NCBI GenBank assembly: GCA_964640725.1
Contig: CAZXIJ010000012.1
Coordinates: 62,001-126,000, forward strand
Reading direction: 5' to 3'
DNA: 64,000 bases
Origin: CALHVX01 sp964640725
GTDB lineage: Bacteria > Pseudomonadota > Gammaproteobacteria > Pseudomonadales > Azotimanducaceae
The position numbers and the translations under genes are program-made. Positions 34,282 to 42,491 of the stretch are shown piece after piece. The notes beneath the pieces are model-generated. The model worked only from the letters and a program-made list of their open reading frames with translations. It did not search any database and was not told where the DNA came from. How positions within the stretch are numbered: position 1 is the first letter of the stretch; each line of letters starts with the position of its first letter.

Positions 34282-35106
34282 TCAGTTCTGAACCTCTCGC
34301 CCTGCTGCTCGCAGCCAGACATGGTCTTGCGCATCGATCTCAATGGCTGCGACCGGCGGCAGCCTCAGCGATTCCTGATCACGACAGGCACCGCCCGCCA
34401 GCTCAAACCGGTAGCCGTGCCACGGGCAGACAATGCAACCGTCGCGTACCGGGCCCGCTGCCAGCGGCCCGAGCTGATGCGGGCACAGGGCCGGCAGCGC
34501 GTGCCACTGGCGACCTTCGCGCAGCACCAGCACCTGCCGGGACCCCAGCTGATGCACGCTGCGCTCGGGCAACGCGCTGGCCGGACCGAGATCAAGCGTT
34601 TCGGCGCGGGGCCCGTCGACCCGCTGGTCCAGGTGGTTCTGCCGGGTCACCATCATGTCAACGTCTTCGTCGTAGAGCCGGGCATAGACCCGCGCGTAGG
34701 CCGCGCCGACCTTCTCCCGCGCCGCTTCCGGCACGCCGGGCACAAAGAAGTCGACATTGATCGAGAGCCCGCCGGCGTCTTCCTCAAACACGTGCGTCCA
34801 GATTTCCGCGCCCTTGGCGGGCCCCTCGAGGTTGCGCGTGATCCAGCGCTTCAGGGACCGGTCCAGCCGCAGCTCGATCTCGCTGACCGCGCCGTCGGGC
34901 GCCGTCAGCGTCGCCCGCCAGCCCCAGGCTCCGGACGCGAGGCACTCAATCGCGCTGAAGGTCTCGCTGTGGACGTAGGGCAGATGCGCCCAGTCCAGCG
35001 CGTTCTCGTACATGCGCTCAAGGTTGACGGGCAGCTGGCGCTGATAGGTGCCGACGTGCGCGACCTGGGATCCGGGGTACGGCGGCACCGTGCGCTGTTC
35101 TGTCAT
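34282..35106 (-). CDS. Rieske-type oxygenase with the Rieske domain at the C-terminus
   Basis: A 274-residue protein with both parts of a Rieske non-haem iron oxygenase, in reverse order. Residues 27-165 resemble the catalytic domain: NALDWAHLPYVH gives the D-x2-H-x4-H iron ligands (Asp38, His41, His46), and DEDVDMMVTRQNH (about 147-158) offers the distal carboxylate. Residues 180-270 are the Rieske 2Fe-2S domain: Cys208-x-His210-x16-Cys227-x2-His230 (LCPHQ and CPWHGYRF). Normal oxygenase alpha subunits have Rieske first and are 350-450 residues. The start ATG 35106 has AAGGA 7 bases upstream inside the end of ileS, 3 bases away, so it is in the ileS operon. Substrate unknown. Confidence 0.8.
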   Translation of the reverse strand: MTEQRTVPPYPGSQVAHVGTYQRQLPVNLERMYENALDWAHLPYVHSETFSAIECLASGAWGWRATLTAPDGAVSEIELRLDRSLKRWITRNLEGPAKGAEIWTHVFEEDAGGLSINVDFFVPGVPEAAREKVGAAYARVYARLYDEDVDMMVTRQNHLDQRVDGPRAETLDLGPASALPERSVHQLGSRQVLVLREGRQWHALPALCPHQLGPLAAGPVRDGCIVCPWHGYRFELAGGACRDQESLRLPPVAAIEIDAQDHVWLRAAGREVQN

Positions 35107-35109
35107 GAC

Positions 35110-38100
35110 TCAGTCCTTGACGATCTGGATCTGGAAGTACAGCGCCATGCCGTCGACTTCCGTCGTGTGCGTCAGCCCCGCTTCGTCGAGCCTCGCCAGG
35201 CGCTCCGTCGCCAGCACTTCACCGCTGATGTAGTCCCAGTGCGCATCGATGATCGCCAGCAGTCTGGCCTCGCCGTCGAACGCGAGGCTGATGCGATCGG
35301 CGACGTGCAGCCCTTGCTCCTTGCGGGCCCGCTGTACGCGGTTCACGACCTCGCGCGCGAGCCCCCCGGCAATCAACTCGTCGTCGAGCGCCGTATCGAG
35401 CACGATCGCGATGGCGCTGTTGGACAACACCTCCGCGCCAGGCAAGGCCTGTTGCCGCACATCGATGTCGTCGCCGGCAAAGCGCTCGCCGTCGATTTCC
35501 AGCGCGCCCTCGGCCTGATAGCGCGCGATCGCCTGCGCGTCGAGTTGCGCGATCGCGCCGGCATAGCGCTTCATGTCCTTGCCCAGGCGCTTGCCAAGCT
35601 TCTTGAAGTTGGGCTTGGCCTCGAGCTTGAGCCAGGCCTCTTCGTTGCTGTCGTAGCGCACGGACTGCACGTTCAGCTCGGCCTTCAGGTAGCTTTCCAG
35701 GCTGGCCAGGTCGTCGAGCAGCGCCGGATCGCGGTGAATCACCGTCAGGGATCGCAGCGGCGTACGCAGGTTGATCTTGACCTCTTCGCGCCGCTGCCGG
35801 CCGAGCAGAATGACCTGCTGCATGCGGTCCACCGCGGTTTCCAGCGCGCTGTCGCGCAGCGCCTCGTCGGCCATCGGAAAGTCGCACAGGTGCACAGACG
35901 CGGGCGACGGCGTTGCGCCCCCAAAGGCAGACAGTGACCGGTACAGGTGCTCGGCCAGGAACGGGGTAAAGGGGGCCATGACCGCCGACAGCTCCAGCAG
36001 CGCGTGATAGAGCGTGCTGTAGGCCGCGATCTTGTGCTCGTCAATGCCCTCGCCCCAGAAGCGCGGGCGATTGAGCCGGATGTACCAGTTGGTCAGATCC
36101 TCGATAAAGCTGAACAGCTGGGGCACAACGTTGTACAGCCGGTAGGCTTCCATCTCCTCGCCGACCCGCGCCTTGAGGGTCTGCAGGCGCGCGATCAGCC
36201 AGCGATCGAGGATGTTGTTGCCGCGGTGAATACCGTGCTCCGGCGACCAGCCATCGACCTCGGCGTAGGTCTTCAGAAAGCTGAAGGCATTGAACCAGGG
36301 CAGCAGCGCGCGCCGGGTCATATCCTTGACGCCGGCATCGGCAAAGCGCTGCTCCTCGGCTTTGACCAGCCCGGAATTGATCAGGTAGAGGCGCAGGGCG
36401 TCGGCCCCAAAGCGCTCCATCAGCTCGTCCGGCGGCGTGTAGTTGCGCAGCCGCTTCGACATCTTCTTGCCGTCTTCGGCCATGACCATGCCGTTGACGA
36501 TGACGTTGCGAAAGGCCGGCTTGTCGTACAGCGCGGCGGACAGCACGGTCAACGTGTAAAACCAGCCGCGGGTCTGGTCCAGTCCTTCGGCAATAAACTC
36601 GGCCGGAAAGCCAGCCTTGAAGCGCGCCTCGTTCTCGAAGGGAAAATGCTGCTGCGCGTAGGGCATGGAGCCGGACTCGAACCAGCAATCCAGCACCTCG
36701 GGCACCCGGCGGTAGACCCCGGGCTCGCCGGTGACGGTAAAGGTCAGGGGATCGACATGCTCCCGGTGCAGGTCGGTAACGGTCGTGCCCGTGAGCGTCG
36801 CCAGCTCCTCGATCGAGCCGACACACTGAGTCGCGCCGGTTTCGTCGTTCATCCAGATCGGCAGCGGCGTGCCCCAGACCCGGTTGCGGGAAATGGCCCA
36901 GTCGATCGCGCCTTCCAGCCAGTTGCCGAAGCGCCCATCCTTCATGTGGTCGGGCACCCAGCGGATCGCCTGGTTGGCGTTGATCAGCTTGTCGCGAAAC
37001 TGGGTGACTCCAACGTACCAGGACGGGATCGCCCGATAGATGAGCGGCGTGTCGGACCGATAGCAAAACGGATAGCTGTGATCGATGGTTTCCTGACGCC
37101 ACAGGCTGCCGTCATCCTTCAGAGCCCGAATGATCGCCTTGTCGGCCTCTTTCACGGGCATACGGGCGAAGGGGCCGACCTCGTCGGTAAAGACGCCCTG
37201 CATATCCACCGGACAGGCAAAGGCATCGAGCCCCGCCGCCTGAAAGGCCTGGTAGTCGTCTTCGCCGAAGGCCGGTGCCTGATGCACCATGCCGGTACCG
37301 CTGTCGGTGGTGACGTAGTCGCCGCTGATCACCACAAAGGCGCCCTGGGCCTTTTGGTCGGCAAAGAACGGGAACAGCGGCGTGTAGCTTCGGCCCACCA
37401 GCTCGCTGCCCTTGACCGTGGCTTCCACCGGGTAGTCGCCGTAGTGCGCCAGCCGGTCCGCGGCCAGATAAATCGAGCGCTCGCCGTCGCGCACGCGCAC
37501 GTAGTCGATGTCGTCACCGACGCAGACCGCGAGGTTGGAGGGCAGCGTCCAGGGCGTGGTGGTCCAGGCCGCAAGCCAGGCGTCCTCGTCGTCCAGGCGG
37601 AACAGCACGGTCACCGCAGGATCCTGCGTCATCTGGTAGTTGCTGTTCGCCTCGAAGTTCGACAGCGGCGTACCCAGCGCCGTCGACAGCGGCATCACCT
37701 TGTTGCCCTGGTAGATCAGCCCCTGATCCCAGAGCTGCTTGAACACCCACCACACGGACTCCATGAACCAGGGATCCATGGTTTTGTAGTCGTTGTCGAA
37801 ATCGACCCAGCGACCGAGCCGCGACACCGTGTGGCGCCACTCCTTGACGTAGCGCTGCACGATGGCTCGGCACTTGTCGTTGTAGCCTGCGACGCCCAGC
37901 TGCTCGACCGCCTCCTGGGCCGACATGCCGAGCTCCTTGTCGATCTCGTGCTCAATCGGCAGGCCGTGGCAGTCCCAGCCAAAGCGCCGGGACACGTAGC
38001 GCCCTTTCATGGTCCAGTAGCGGGGCACGATGTCCTTAATGGTGCTGGCGACCAGGTGCCCGTGGTGCGGCAGCCCGGTCGCAAAGGGCGGGCCGTCGTA

Positions 38101-38244
38101 GAACACATAGGGCTTTTTCGCCTCGGTGTTCTTGAGCGACCGGGCAAAGATGTCCTCCGCCTCCCAGAAACGCAGGATCTCGTGCTCCATGGCCACGAAG
38201 GAAAAGTCGCTGCCTGCTGTTGTCGCCGGGGTTTCCGTACTCAT
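35110..38244 (-). CDS. ileS: isoleucyl-tRNA synthetase, eukaryotic-like (IleS2) type
   Basis: A 1044-residue class I aminoacyl-tRNA synthetase that charges tRNA-Ile. The HIGH motif appears as GLPHHGHLVAST and the KMSKS loop as KKMSKRLRNY; the editing domain lies between. Length, the opening FVAMEHEILRFWEAEDIFARSL and PPFATGLPHHGHL place it in the IleS2 branch, which is eukaryote-like and often insensitive to mupirocin, rather than the IleS1 branch (PYANG, about 930 residues). ATG 38244 follows CAGGAG at about 10 bases; the frame further upstream overlaps the divergent gene and is not synthetase-like. The Rieske gene follows after 3 bases. Confidence 0.95.
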   Translation of the reverse strand: MSTETPATTAGSDFSFVAMEHEILRFWEAEDIFARSLKNTEAKKPYVFYDGPPFATGLPHHGHLVASTIKDIVPRYWTMKGRYVSRRFGWDCHGLPIEHEIDKELGMSAQEAVEQLGVAGYNDKCRAIVQRYVKEWRHTVSRLGRWVDFDNDYKTMDPWFMESVWWVFKQLWDQGLIYQGNKVMPLSTALGTPLSNFEANSNYQMTQDPAVTVLFRLDDEDAWLAAWTTTPWTLPSNLAVCVGDDIDYVRVRDGERSIYLAADRLAHYGDYPVEATVKGSELVGRSYTPLFPFFADQKAQGAFVVISGDYVTTDSGTGMVHQAPAFGEDDYQAFQAAGLDAFACPVDMQGVFTDEVGPFARMPVKEADKAIIRALKDDGSLWRQETIDHSYPFCYRSDTPLIYRAIPSWYVGVTQFRDKLINANQAIRWVPDHMKDGRFGNWLEGAIDWAISRNRVWGTPLPIWMNDETGATQCVGSIEELATLTGTTVTDLHREHVDPLTFTVTGEPGVYRRVPEVLDCWFESGSMPYAQQHFPFENEARFKAGFPAEFIAEGLDQTRGWFYTLTVLSAALYDKPAFRNVIVNGMVMAEDGKKMSKRLRNYTPPDELMERFGADALRLYLINSGLVKAEEQRFADAGVKDMTRRALLPWFNAFSFLKTYAEVDGWSPEHGIHRGNNILDRWLIARLQTLKARVGEEMEAYRLYNVVPQLFSFIEDLTNWYIRLNRPRFWGEGIDEHKIAAYSTLYHALLELSAVMAPFTPFLAEHLYRSLSAFGGATPSPASVHLCDFPMADEALRDSALETAVDRMQQVILLGRQRREEVKINLRTPLRSLTVIHRDPALLDDLASLESYLKAELNVQSVRYDSNEEAWLKLEAKPNFKKLGKRLGKDMKRYAGAIAQLDAQAIARYQAEGALEIDGERFAGDDIDVRQQALPGAEVLSNSAIAIVLDTALDDELIAGGLAREVVNRVQRARKEQGLHVADRISLAFDGEARLLAIIDAHWDYISGEVLATERLARLDEAGLTHTTEVDGMALYFQIQIVKD

Positions 38245-38328
38245 CGCTGCCCACTCCTGAAGGCGGCGGATTGTACGTGAGCCTCGCCGATCCATAAAAT
38301 TCCCCACACACAGCCAGGGGAGCAGAGC

Positions 38329-39201
38329 ATGGAATTCGGCGCAGTTTTGCCACACAACGAAATCGGCACCGATCCGGGCGCCATGAAGGCCTTTGCCCAG
38401 GGCGTCGAGGCGCTCGGCGCGACCCACCTGCTGATCTACGACCATGTGCTCGGTGCCGACCGGAACCGGCCCGGGGGCTGGCCGGAAAACAGCTACGACA
38501 AGGACGTCGCTTTCCACGAGCCGCTCACCACCTTTGCCTTCGTCGCCGGCGTGACGGAGCGGATCCGCCTGATGAGCGCCGTGCTCATCCTGCCCCAGCG
38601 CCAGACCGCGCTGGTGGCCAAGCAGGCCGCCCAGGTCGCCATGCTGTCCGGCAACCGGTTCAGCCTGGGGGTCGGTATTGGCTGGAACACGATCGAGTAC
38701 GAGGCCCTGGGGGAAACCTTCAAAAACCGGGGTCGCCGCCAGGGCGAGCAGGTTGCGCTGCTGAAGGCCCTGTGGGAATCAGACAGCCTGGACTACCAGG
38801 GCGATTTTCACCGGATCGACCGGGCCAGCATCAACCCGCGGCCGACGGCGCCAATTCCCGTGTGGTTCGGCGGGTCTGCGCCGGCGGCGCTGAAGCGCTG
38901 CGCCGAGCTGGGAGATGGCTGGATTCCGCTGATGGGCGCCAACGACAAGGCCCGCGCCTGCGTCGAGACCATCCGCAGTCACCGGGAGGCTGCGGGCCTG
39001 TCCATGGACAATTTCGGAATTCAGGCCCAGGCCCAGTATCGCGGCGGCACCCGAGAGCGCTGGTGCAGCCACCGGGACAAGTGGGGTGCCATGGGCGCGA
39101 CGCACATTGCCATTGCGACCCACAACGCCGGCCCGGCCACCGTCGACGACCATCTGGCGCGGGTCGAGGCGTATCTGAAGGTTGTTCGAGACGACGTTTA
39201 G
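38329..39201 (+). CDS. luciferase-like (LLM) F420-dependent-type oxidoreductase
   Basis: A 290-residue TIM-barrel flavin/F420 oxidoreductase. Typical segments are FGAVLPHNEIG, YDHVLGADRN, ERIRLMSAVLILPQRQTALVAKQ and NRFSLGVGIGWNTIEYEALGE, resembling the TIGR03619 group. The substrate is unknown. ATG 38329 has an AGGGG/AGCAG purine tract upstream. It is divergent from ileS and converges on the DUF6316 gene. It is distinct from the family member at 4368 (different length and N-terminus). Confidence 0.87.
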   Translation: MEFGAVLPHNEIGTDPGAMKAFAQGVEALGATHLLIYDHVLGADRNRPGGWPENSYDKDVAFHEPLTTFAFVAGVTERIRLMSAVLILPQRQTALVAKQAAQVAMLSGNRFSLGVGIGWNTIEYEALGETFKNRGRRQGEQVALLKALWESDSLDYQGDFHRIDRASINPRPTAPIPVWFGGSAPAALKRCAELGDGWIPLMGANDKARACVETIRSHREAAGLSMDNFGIQAQAQYRGGTRERWCSHRDKWGAMGATHIAIATHNAGPATVDDHLARVEAYLKVVRDDV

Positions 39202-39220
39202 GCGTCGTGCCAGCAGCAGG

Positions 39221-39511
39221 TCAGGCGGAAGTTTCGCCAATCATGCGCGTAAAGTTCGGGGCCAGAGGCCGGCCCATGGAGTAGGACTCCAGCACGAACT
39301 CGCGGATCACGCCCAGGGACGGCTCGCCGAGCCCGACGGGCTTGAGCAGCTCACGCAACATATTCGCCTCGATCTCAGCCTCGAACTGCGACGGATAGGG
39401 GCCCACATCGACCCCTTCGCGGGTGTGGAAGTACCATTCGTTGTTGCTGAGAAACACCCGGTCGGATCGGAACCAGGTACGCGGCCGCTCGCTGTGTCGC
39501 GCTTCTGCCAT
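39221..39511 (-). CDS. DUF6316 family protein
   Basis: A 96-residue soluble protein. The central block FRSDRVFLSNNEWYFHTREGVDVGPY followed by SQFEAEIEANMLREL matches the DUF6316 pattern, which occurs in many gammaproteobacteria without assigned function. ATG 39511 (MAEARHSERP) begins a compact protein; the frame is open further upstream through unrelated sequence. It is convergent with the LLM gene and divergent from the MFS gene. Confidence 0.78.
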   Translation of the reverse strand: MAEARHSERPRTWFRSDRVFLSNNEWYFHTREGVDVGPYPSQFEAEIEANMLRELLKPVGLGEPSLGVIREFVLESYSMGRPLAPNFTRMIGETSA

Positions 39512-39594
39512 GGTCTTGCTCGTACTACTGCTTGACCGGCACAGTGTCGCGCCTTCCGATCGCCCTGTCTGTATCTGCCCTGTGAGCACCCTGT

Positions 39595-39636
39595 AACTCT
39601 TTAAGTTTTTGTTTATGCTGTTATTTTTGTCATGAG
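39595..39636. promoter_or_regulatory. AT-rich divergent promoter region
   Basis: A markedly AT-rich stretch (AACTCTTTAAGTTTTTGTTT and TTATTTTTGTCATGAG) in an otherwise GC-rich window lies between the divergent DUF6316 and MFS genes. It is the probable promoter zone for one or both, but no -35/-10 pair with canonical spacing stands out. Confidence 0.35.
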
Positions 39637-39673
39637 AACCTTCTGAACAGCCTATCCGGCGGCAGCTGGCAAG

Positions 39674-40933
39674 ATGGCTGAGGGCTCGGCGACAGGCACC
39701 CGCAGCGCTTTTTTCGCCCACCTGAGCGCCTCCAGCCTGTGGATGGCGGGCATGAGCCTGCAGGGCTTTTTGATCAGCGCCCTGCTCGTTTACGTCCTCA
39801 ACCTCCCCGCGGCGCAAACCGGCAGCGCCCGGTTTATGGCCGAACTGCCGCCGCTGCTCATCCTGTTCCTGGGCGGGGTGCTGGGCGACCGCCGCGACGG
39901 GCGCCGGTATCTCATGCTCATGCACGCCCTGATGGCGCTGCCCCCTCTGTTCATCGCCCTCGTGCACAGCACGGGCCAGCTCAGCTATTGGTGGGTGGTG
40001 CTCTTCGGGGTGCTGATGGCCAGCATTCAGAGCCTGTCTGACCCGGCCCGGCAGTCGACGCTGTCGCGGGTGGCCCACCTGGACATCCAGCGCGCGATCA
40101 CCTGGATGACCATCGTCACGTCCACCGTCGGCATCGGCGGCTTTCTGCTTGGCGCCAGGCTCGAAAGCTGGGGGGTCAGCACTGTGCTGGTCCTGCAGTC
40201 AGCGCTGTTCGCTGCCGGCATGGCCGCAGTTGCGCGCCTGCCCGCCCTGCCGCCGCTGGCCCAGGGGCCCCGGCGCAGTGCCAAAGACAACCTGCTGCAG
40301 GGCCTGCGGGCGACCCTGGCAATCCCCCTGCTGCGCAACGTCATCGGCCTCAATTTTCTGTCGAGCCTGTTCAACGCCGGGGCCTACATCGTCGTCGTGC
40401 CCTACATCCTGAACGAGGTCTACGCCGGCACCGCCTCGTCCCTGGCGCAGGCGATGATTGTGTTCACGATTGGCAGCATCGGCTCAAACCTGCTGCTGCT
40501 GCGCTTTATGCCCTTGCTGCACCCCGGCCGGCTGTTCCTGTTTATGCAGCTCACCCGCATGGGAATCCTCGGCCTGATCTTTATCGAGCCCGGCCCATGG
40601 TTCTTCCAGGTGCTGCTGGTGGCCTGGGGCCTGAACATGGGCGTCACCACCACGCTGGTGCGGACCACCGTGCAGGAGCTGGCCCCGGCCCTCGCACGGG
40701 CTCAGGTGCTGTCGATCCTGCTGTTCAGCTTCATGGTCTCGTCACCGGTCAGCGCGCTGATCCTGGGGTTCCTGATCAGCCTGACCAGCCCGACCTTTGC
40801 GCTGGTGCCCGGCATCGTGATTTCGGCGGTGATCTTCCTGCTGGGGCTGCGGGTCAGCGGTCTGTGGCAGTACCGGAGCCCGGCGGCGGACCGATCTGCG
40901 CCGCCACCAGCGCCGGGGCCTGCATCGGAATAA
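39674..40933 (+). CDS. MFS transporter
   Basis: A 419-residue inner-membrane protein with about 12 helices, related to MFS_3/EntS-type exporters. Loop motifs include GGVLGDRRDGRRYL after helix 2 and SLSDPARQSTLSRVAHL. The C-terminal tail is Pro-rich. The transported compound is unknown. The last 80 bases overlap the converging alpha/beta hydrolase gene, so the tail and the hydrolase C-terminus share DNA. Confidence 0.85.
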   Translation: MAEGSATGTRSAFFAHLSASSLWMAGMSLQGFLISALLVYVLNLPAAQTGSARFMAELPPLLILFLGGVLGDRRDGRRYLMLMHALMALPPLFIALVHSTGQLSYWWVVLFGVLMASIQSLSDPARQSTLSRVAHLDIQRAITWMTIVTSTVGIGGFLLGARLESWGVSTVLVLQSALFAAGMAAVARLPALPPLAQGPRRSAKDNLLQGLRATLAIPLLRNVIGLNFLSSLFNAGAYIVVVPYILNEVYAGTASSLAQAMIVFTIGSIGSNLLLLRFMPLLHPGRLFLFMQLTRMGILGLIFIEPGPWFFQVLLVAWGLNMGVTTTLVRTTVQELAPALARAQVLSILLFSFMVSSPVSALILGFLISLTSPTFALVPGIVISAVIFLLGLRVSGLWQYRSPAADRSAPPPAPGPASE

Positions 40934-41783
40934 AATGCGTCAGCTCCGGCAACAGCCGGTCGTGCCCGTTCGGGAACGCCGCCGCAAGCTCCGGCCAGGT
41001 GGGCGACTTGGCAAAGTCCATGGTGGTGTCCTCCGGGTCCCGGGGGGGCGCGCGCAGCACCGTCACCGGACAGCGCACCTCGCCCAGGCGGGCGTGAAAG
41101 TCTGCCGAAGTGCTGCCCAGGTAGACCGCAGCCTCGATCACCCCCGGGCAGGCGAGCACCACGCCGTTGCCGTCGCTGGCCGGCACAACGCCGTAGCGGC
41201 AGTAGTCATCGAGCACCTTCGGGTCCCACAGGTCAAAGCTGCCCTTGCCCCGCAGACCGTCCCGCATTTCCTGCCAGTCCCGGAAGCGACCCCGGCGCCG
41301 GGCCACCGGATGTTCCTCGGGGGTCTGAAACTGGTTCATGCGAGACCTGCCGTACAGCTCCGGCGCCATGATGACCGGGTCCAGCAGCAGCATGCGCTCA
41401 AACAGCGCCGGCCGGGCCATCGCCAGCTGCACGAGGCAATGGCCGCCCATGGAGTGCCCGGCACCCGTGACCTGCGCCAGATCCAGGGCATCGGCAAAGG
41501 CCGCCAGATCGGCGCCAAAGGCCGGCCAGGTGATCGGTTCAACGTTGCCCGTCCGGCCGTGCCCGCGCTGATCGACCGCGATGACCCGGTAGCCGGGGGG
41601 CAACGCCGCCACGACCTGATCCCAGCATCGCGCGTGAAACCCGGTCGCGTGCACGAGCAGCAAAACCGGCGCCCCGGCATCGCCCCACTCGAAGTAGCAG
41701 ACCGGCAATCGGGACGGGCCGTACTCAGGCACCTCGACGTCCAGCACCAGCTCGTGCTGGCGCGGCTCTCCATACTCAGACAT
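40854..41783 (-). CDS. alpha/beta hydrolase
   Basis: A 309-residue serine hydrolase. It has HATGFHARCWDQVV near the oxyanion site, VDQRGHGRTG, the nucleophile in GAGHSMGGH, the acid in the region RAPPRDPED, and the catalytic His in LPELTHFIPMQ. Substrate unknown. ATG 41783 (MSEYGEPRQ) is chosen; an ATG at 41846 is also open, and neither has a good ribosome site. It is divergent from idi. Confidence 0.83.
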   Translation of the reverse strand: MSEYGEPRQHELVLDVEVPEYGPSRLPVCYFEWGDAGAPVLLLVHATGFHARCWDQVVAALPPGYRVIAVDQRGHGRTGNVEPITWPAFGADLAAFADALDLAQVTGAGHSMGGHCLVQLAMARPALFERMLLLDPVIMAPELYGRSRMNQFQTPEEHPVARRRGRFRDWQEMRDGLRGKGSFDLWDPKVLDDYCRYGVVPASDGNGVVLACPGVIEAAVYLGSTSADFHARLGEVRCPVTVLRAPPRDPEDTTMDFAKSPTWPELAAAFPNGHDRLLPELTHFIPMQAPALVAAQIGPPPGSGTATDR

Positions 41784-41882
41784 CAGCGCGACAGCACCTT
41801 CAGCAACAAACGACCATTGTACCGGGGCGGCATCGGCCCCGGCCATTTGCGGTACACTGCGCGCCGATTTCAGGAGCCCTTC

Positions 41883-42491
41883 GTGCCGTCTACTGCCTCT
41901 CGAACCTCGCTATCTGCTGCCGCCGGTCAGGATGACCCGGTCGTCTCGTCGGACGATGATGCGCTGATCCTGGTGAACGAGCTGGACGAAGAGATCGGCA
42001 GCGCCTCGAAGGCGGCCTGCCACGACGGGGACGGGCAGCGCCATCGCGCGTTCTCGCTGTTCGTGTTCAACGGGGCCGGCGACCTGCTGCTCCAGCAGCG
42101 CGCCCCGGGCAAGCGGCTGTGGCCCGGGTTCTGGTCCAACAGCTGCTGCTCACACCCACGGCTCGGGGAGTCCATGGCGGTGGCGACCGAGCGCCGGCTC
42201 GCCGAGGAGCTGGGGCTGCACACAGATCTCGAGTTTCTGTACCGCTTTGAGTACATCGCTCGCTTCGAAGATGCCGGCACAGAGCATGAGCTGTGCGCGG
42301 TGTACGCCGGGCGGGTGCATGAGGACCCCAAACCCAACGGCAACGAGATCGCCGACTGGCGCTGGGTACCCGCAGCGCAAGTTTCATCAGAACTTGCACA
42401 AGCGCCCGAGCGGTTCACGCCCTGGTTTCAACTAGAATGGCAGCATATCTGTCAGGAATTCCGCCACTGGGCGCAGACACCGGACGTATGA
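41883..42491 (+). CDS. idi: isopentenyl-diphosphate delta-isomerase, type I
   Basis: A 202-residue NUDIX-fold isomerase that interconverts IPP and DMAPP. The active-site Cys is in NSCCSHP and the metal/catalytic Glu in EHELCAVY. RAFSLFVFNGAGDLLLQQRA, KRLWPGFW, RRLAEELGL and EIADWRWV are also typical. GTG 41883 has CAGGAG about 7 bases upstream and removes a long unrelated upstream frame. Its stop overlaps the HMG-CoA synthase start (ATGA), tying it to mevalonate metabolism. Confidence 0.93.
   Translation: MPSTASRTSLSAAAGQDDPVVSSDDDALILVNELDEEIGSASKAACHDGDGQRHRAFSLFVFNGAGDLLLQQRAPGKRLWPGFWSNSCCSHPRLGESMAVATERRLAEELGLHTDLEFLYRFEYIARFEDAGTEHELCAVYAGRVHEDPKPNGNEIADWRWVPAAQVSSELAQAPERFTPWFQLEWQHICQEFRHWAQTPDV

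Noticed and set aside
34186..35937. A 583-codon open frame opposite the Rieske gene and ileS 3' end
   Set aside because: It has no recognisable domain and mirrors two well-supported genes; its start lies in the hairpin region.
35947..38280. A 777-codon open frame on the plus strand opposite ileS
   Set aside because: It is a GC-rich antisense shadow of ileS; the minus strand encodes the conserved HIGH and KMSKR motifs throughout.
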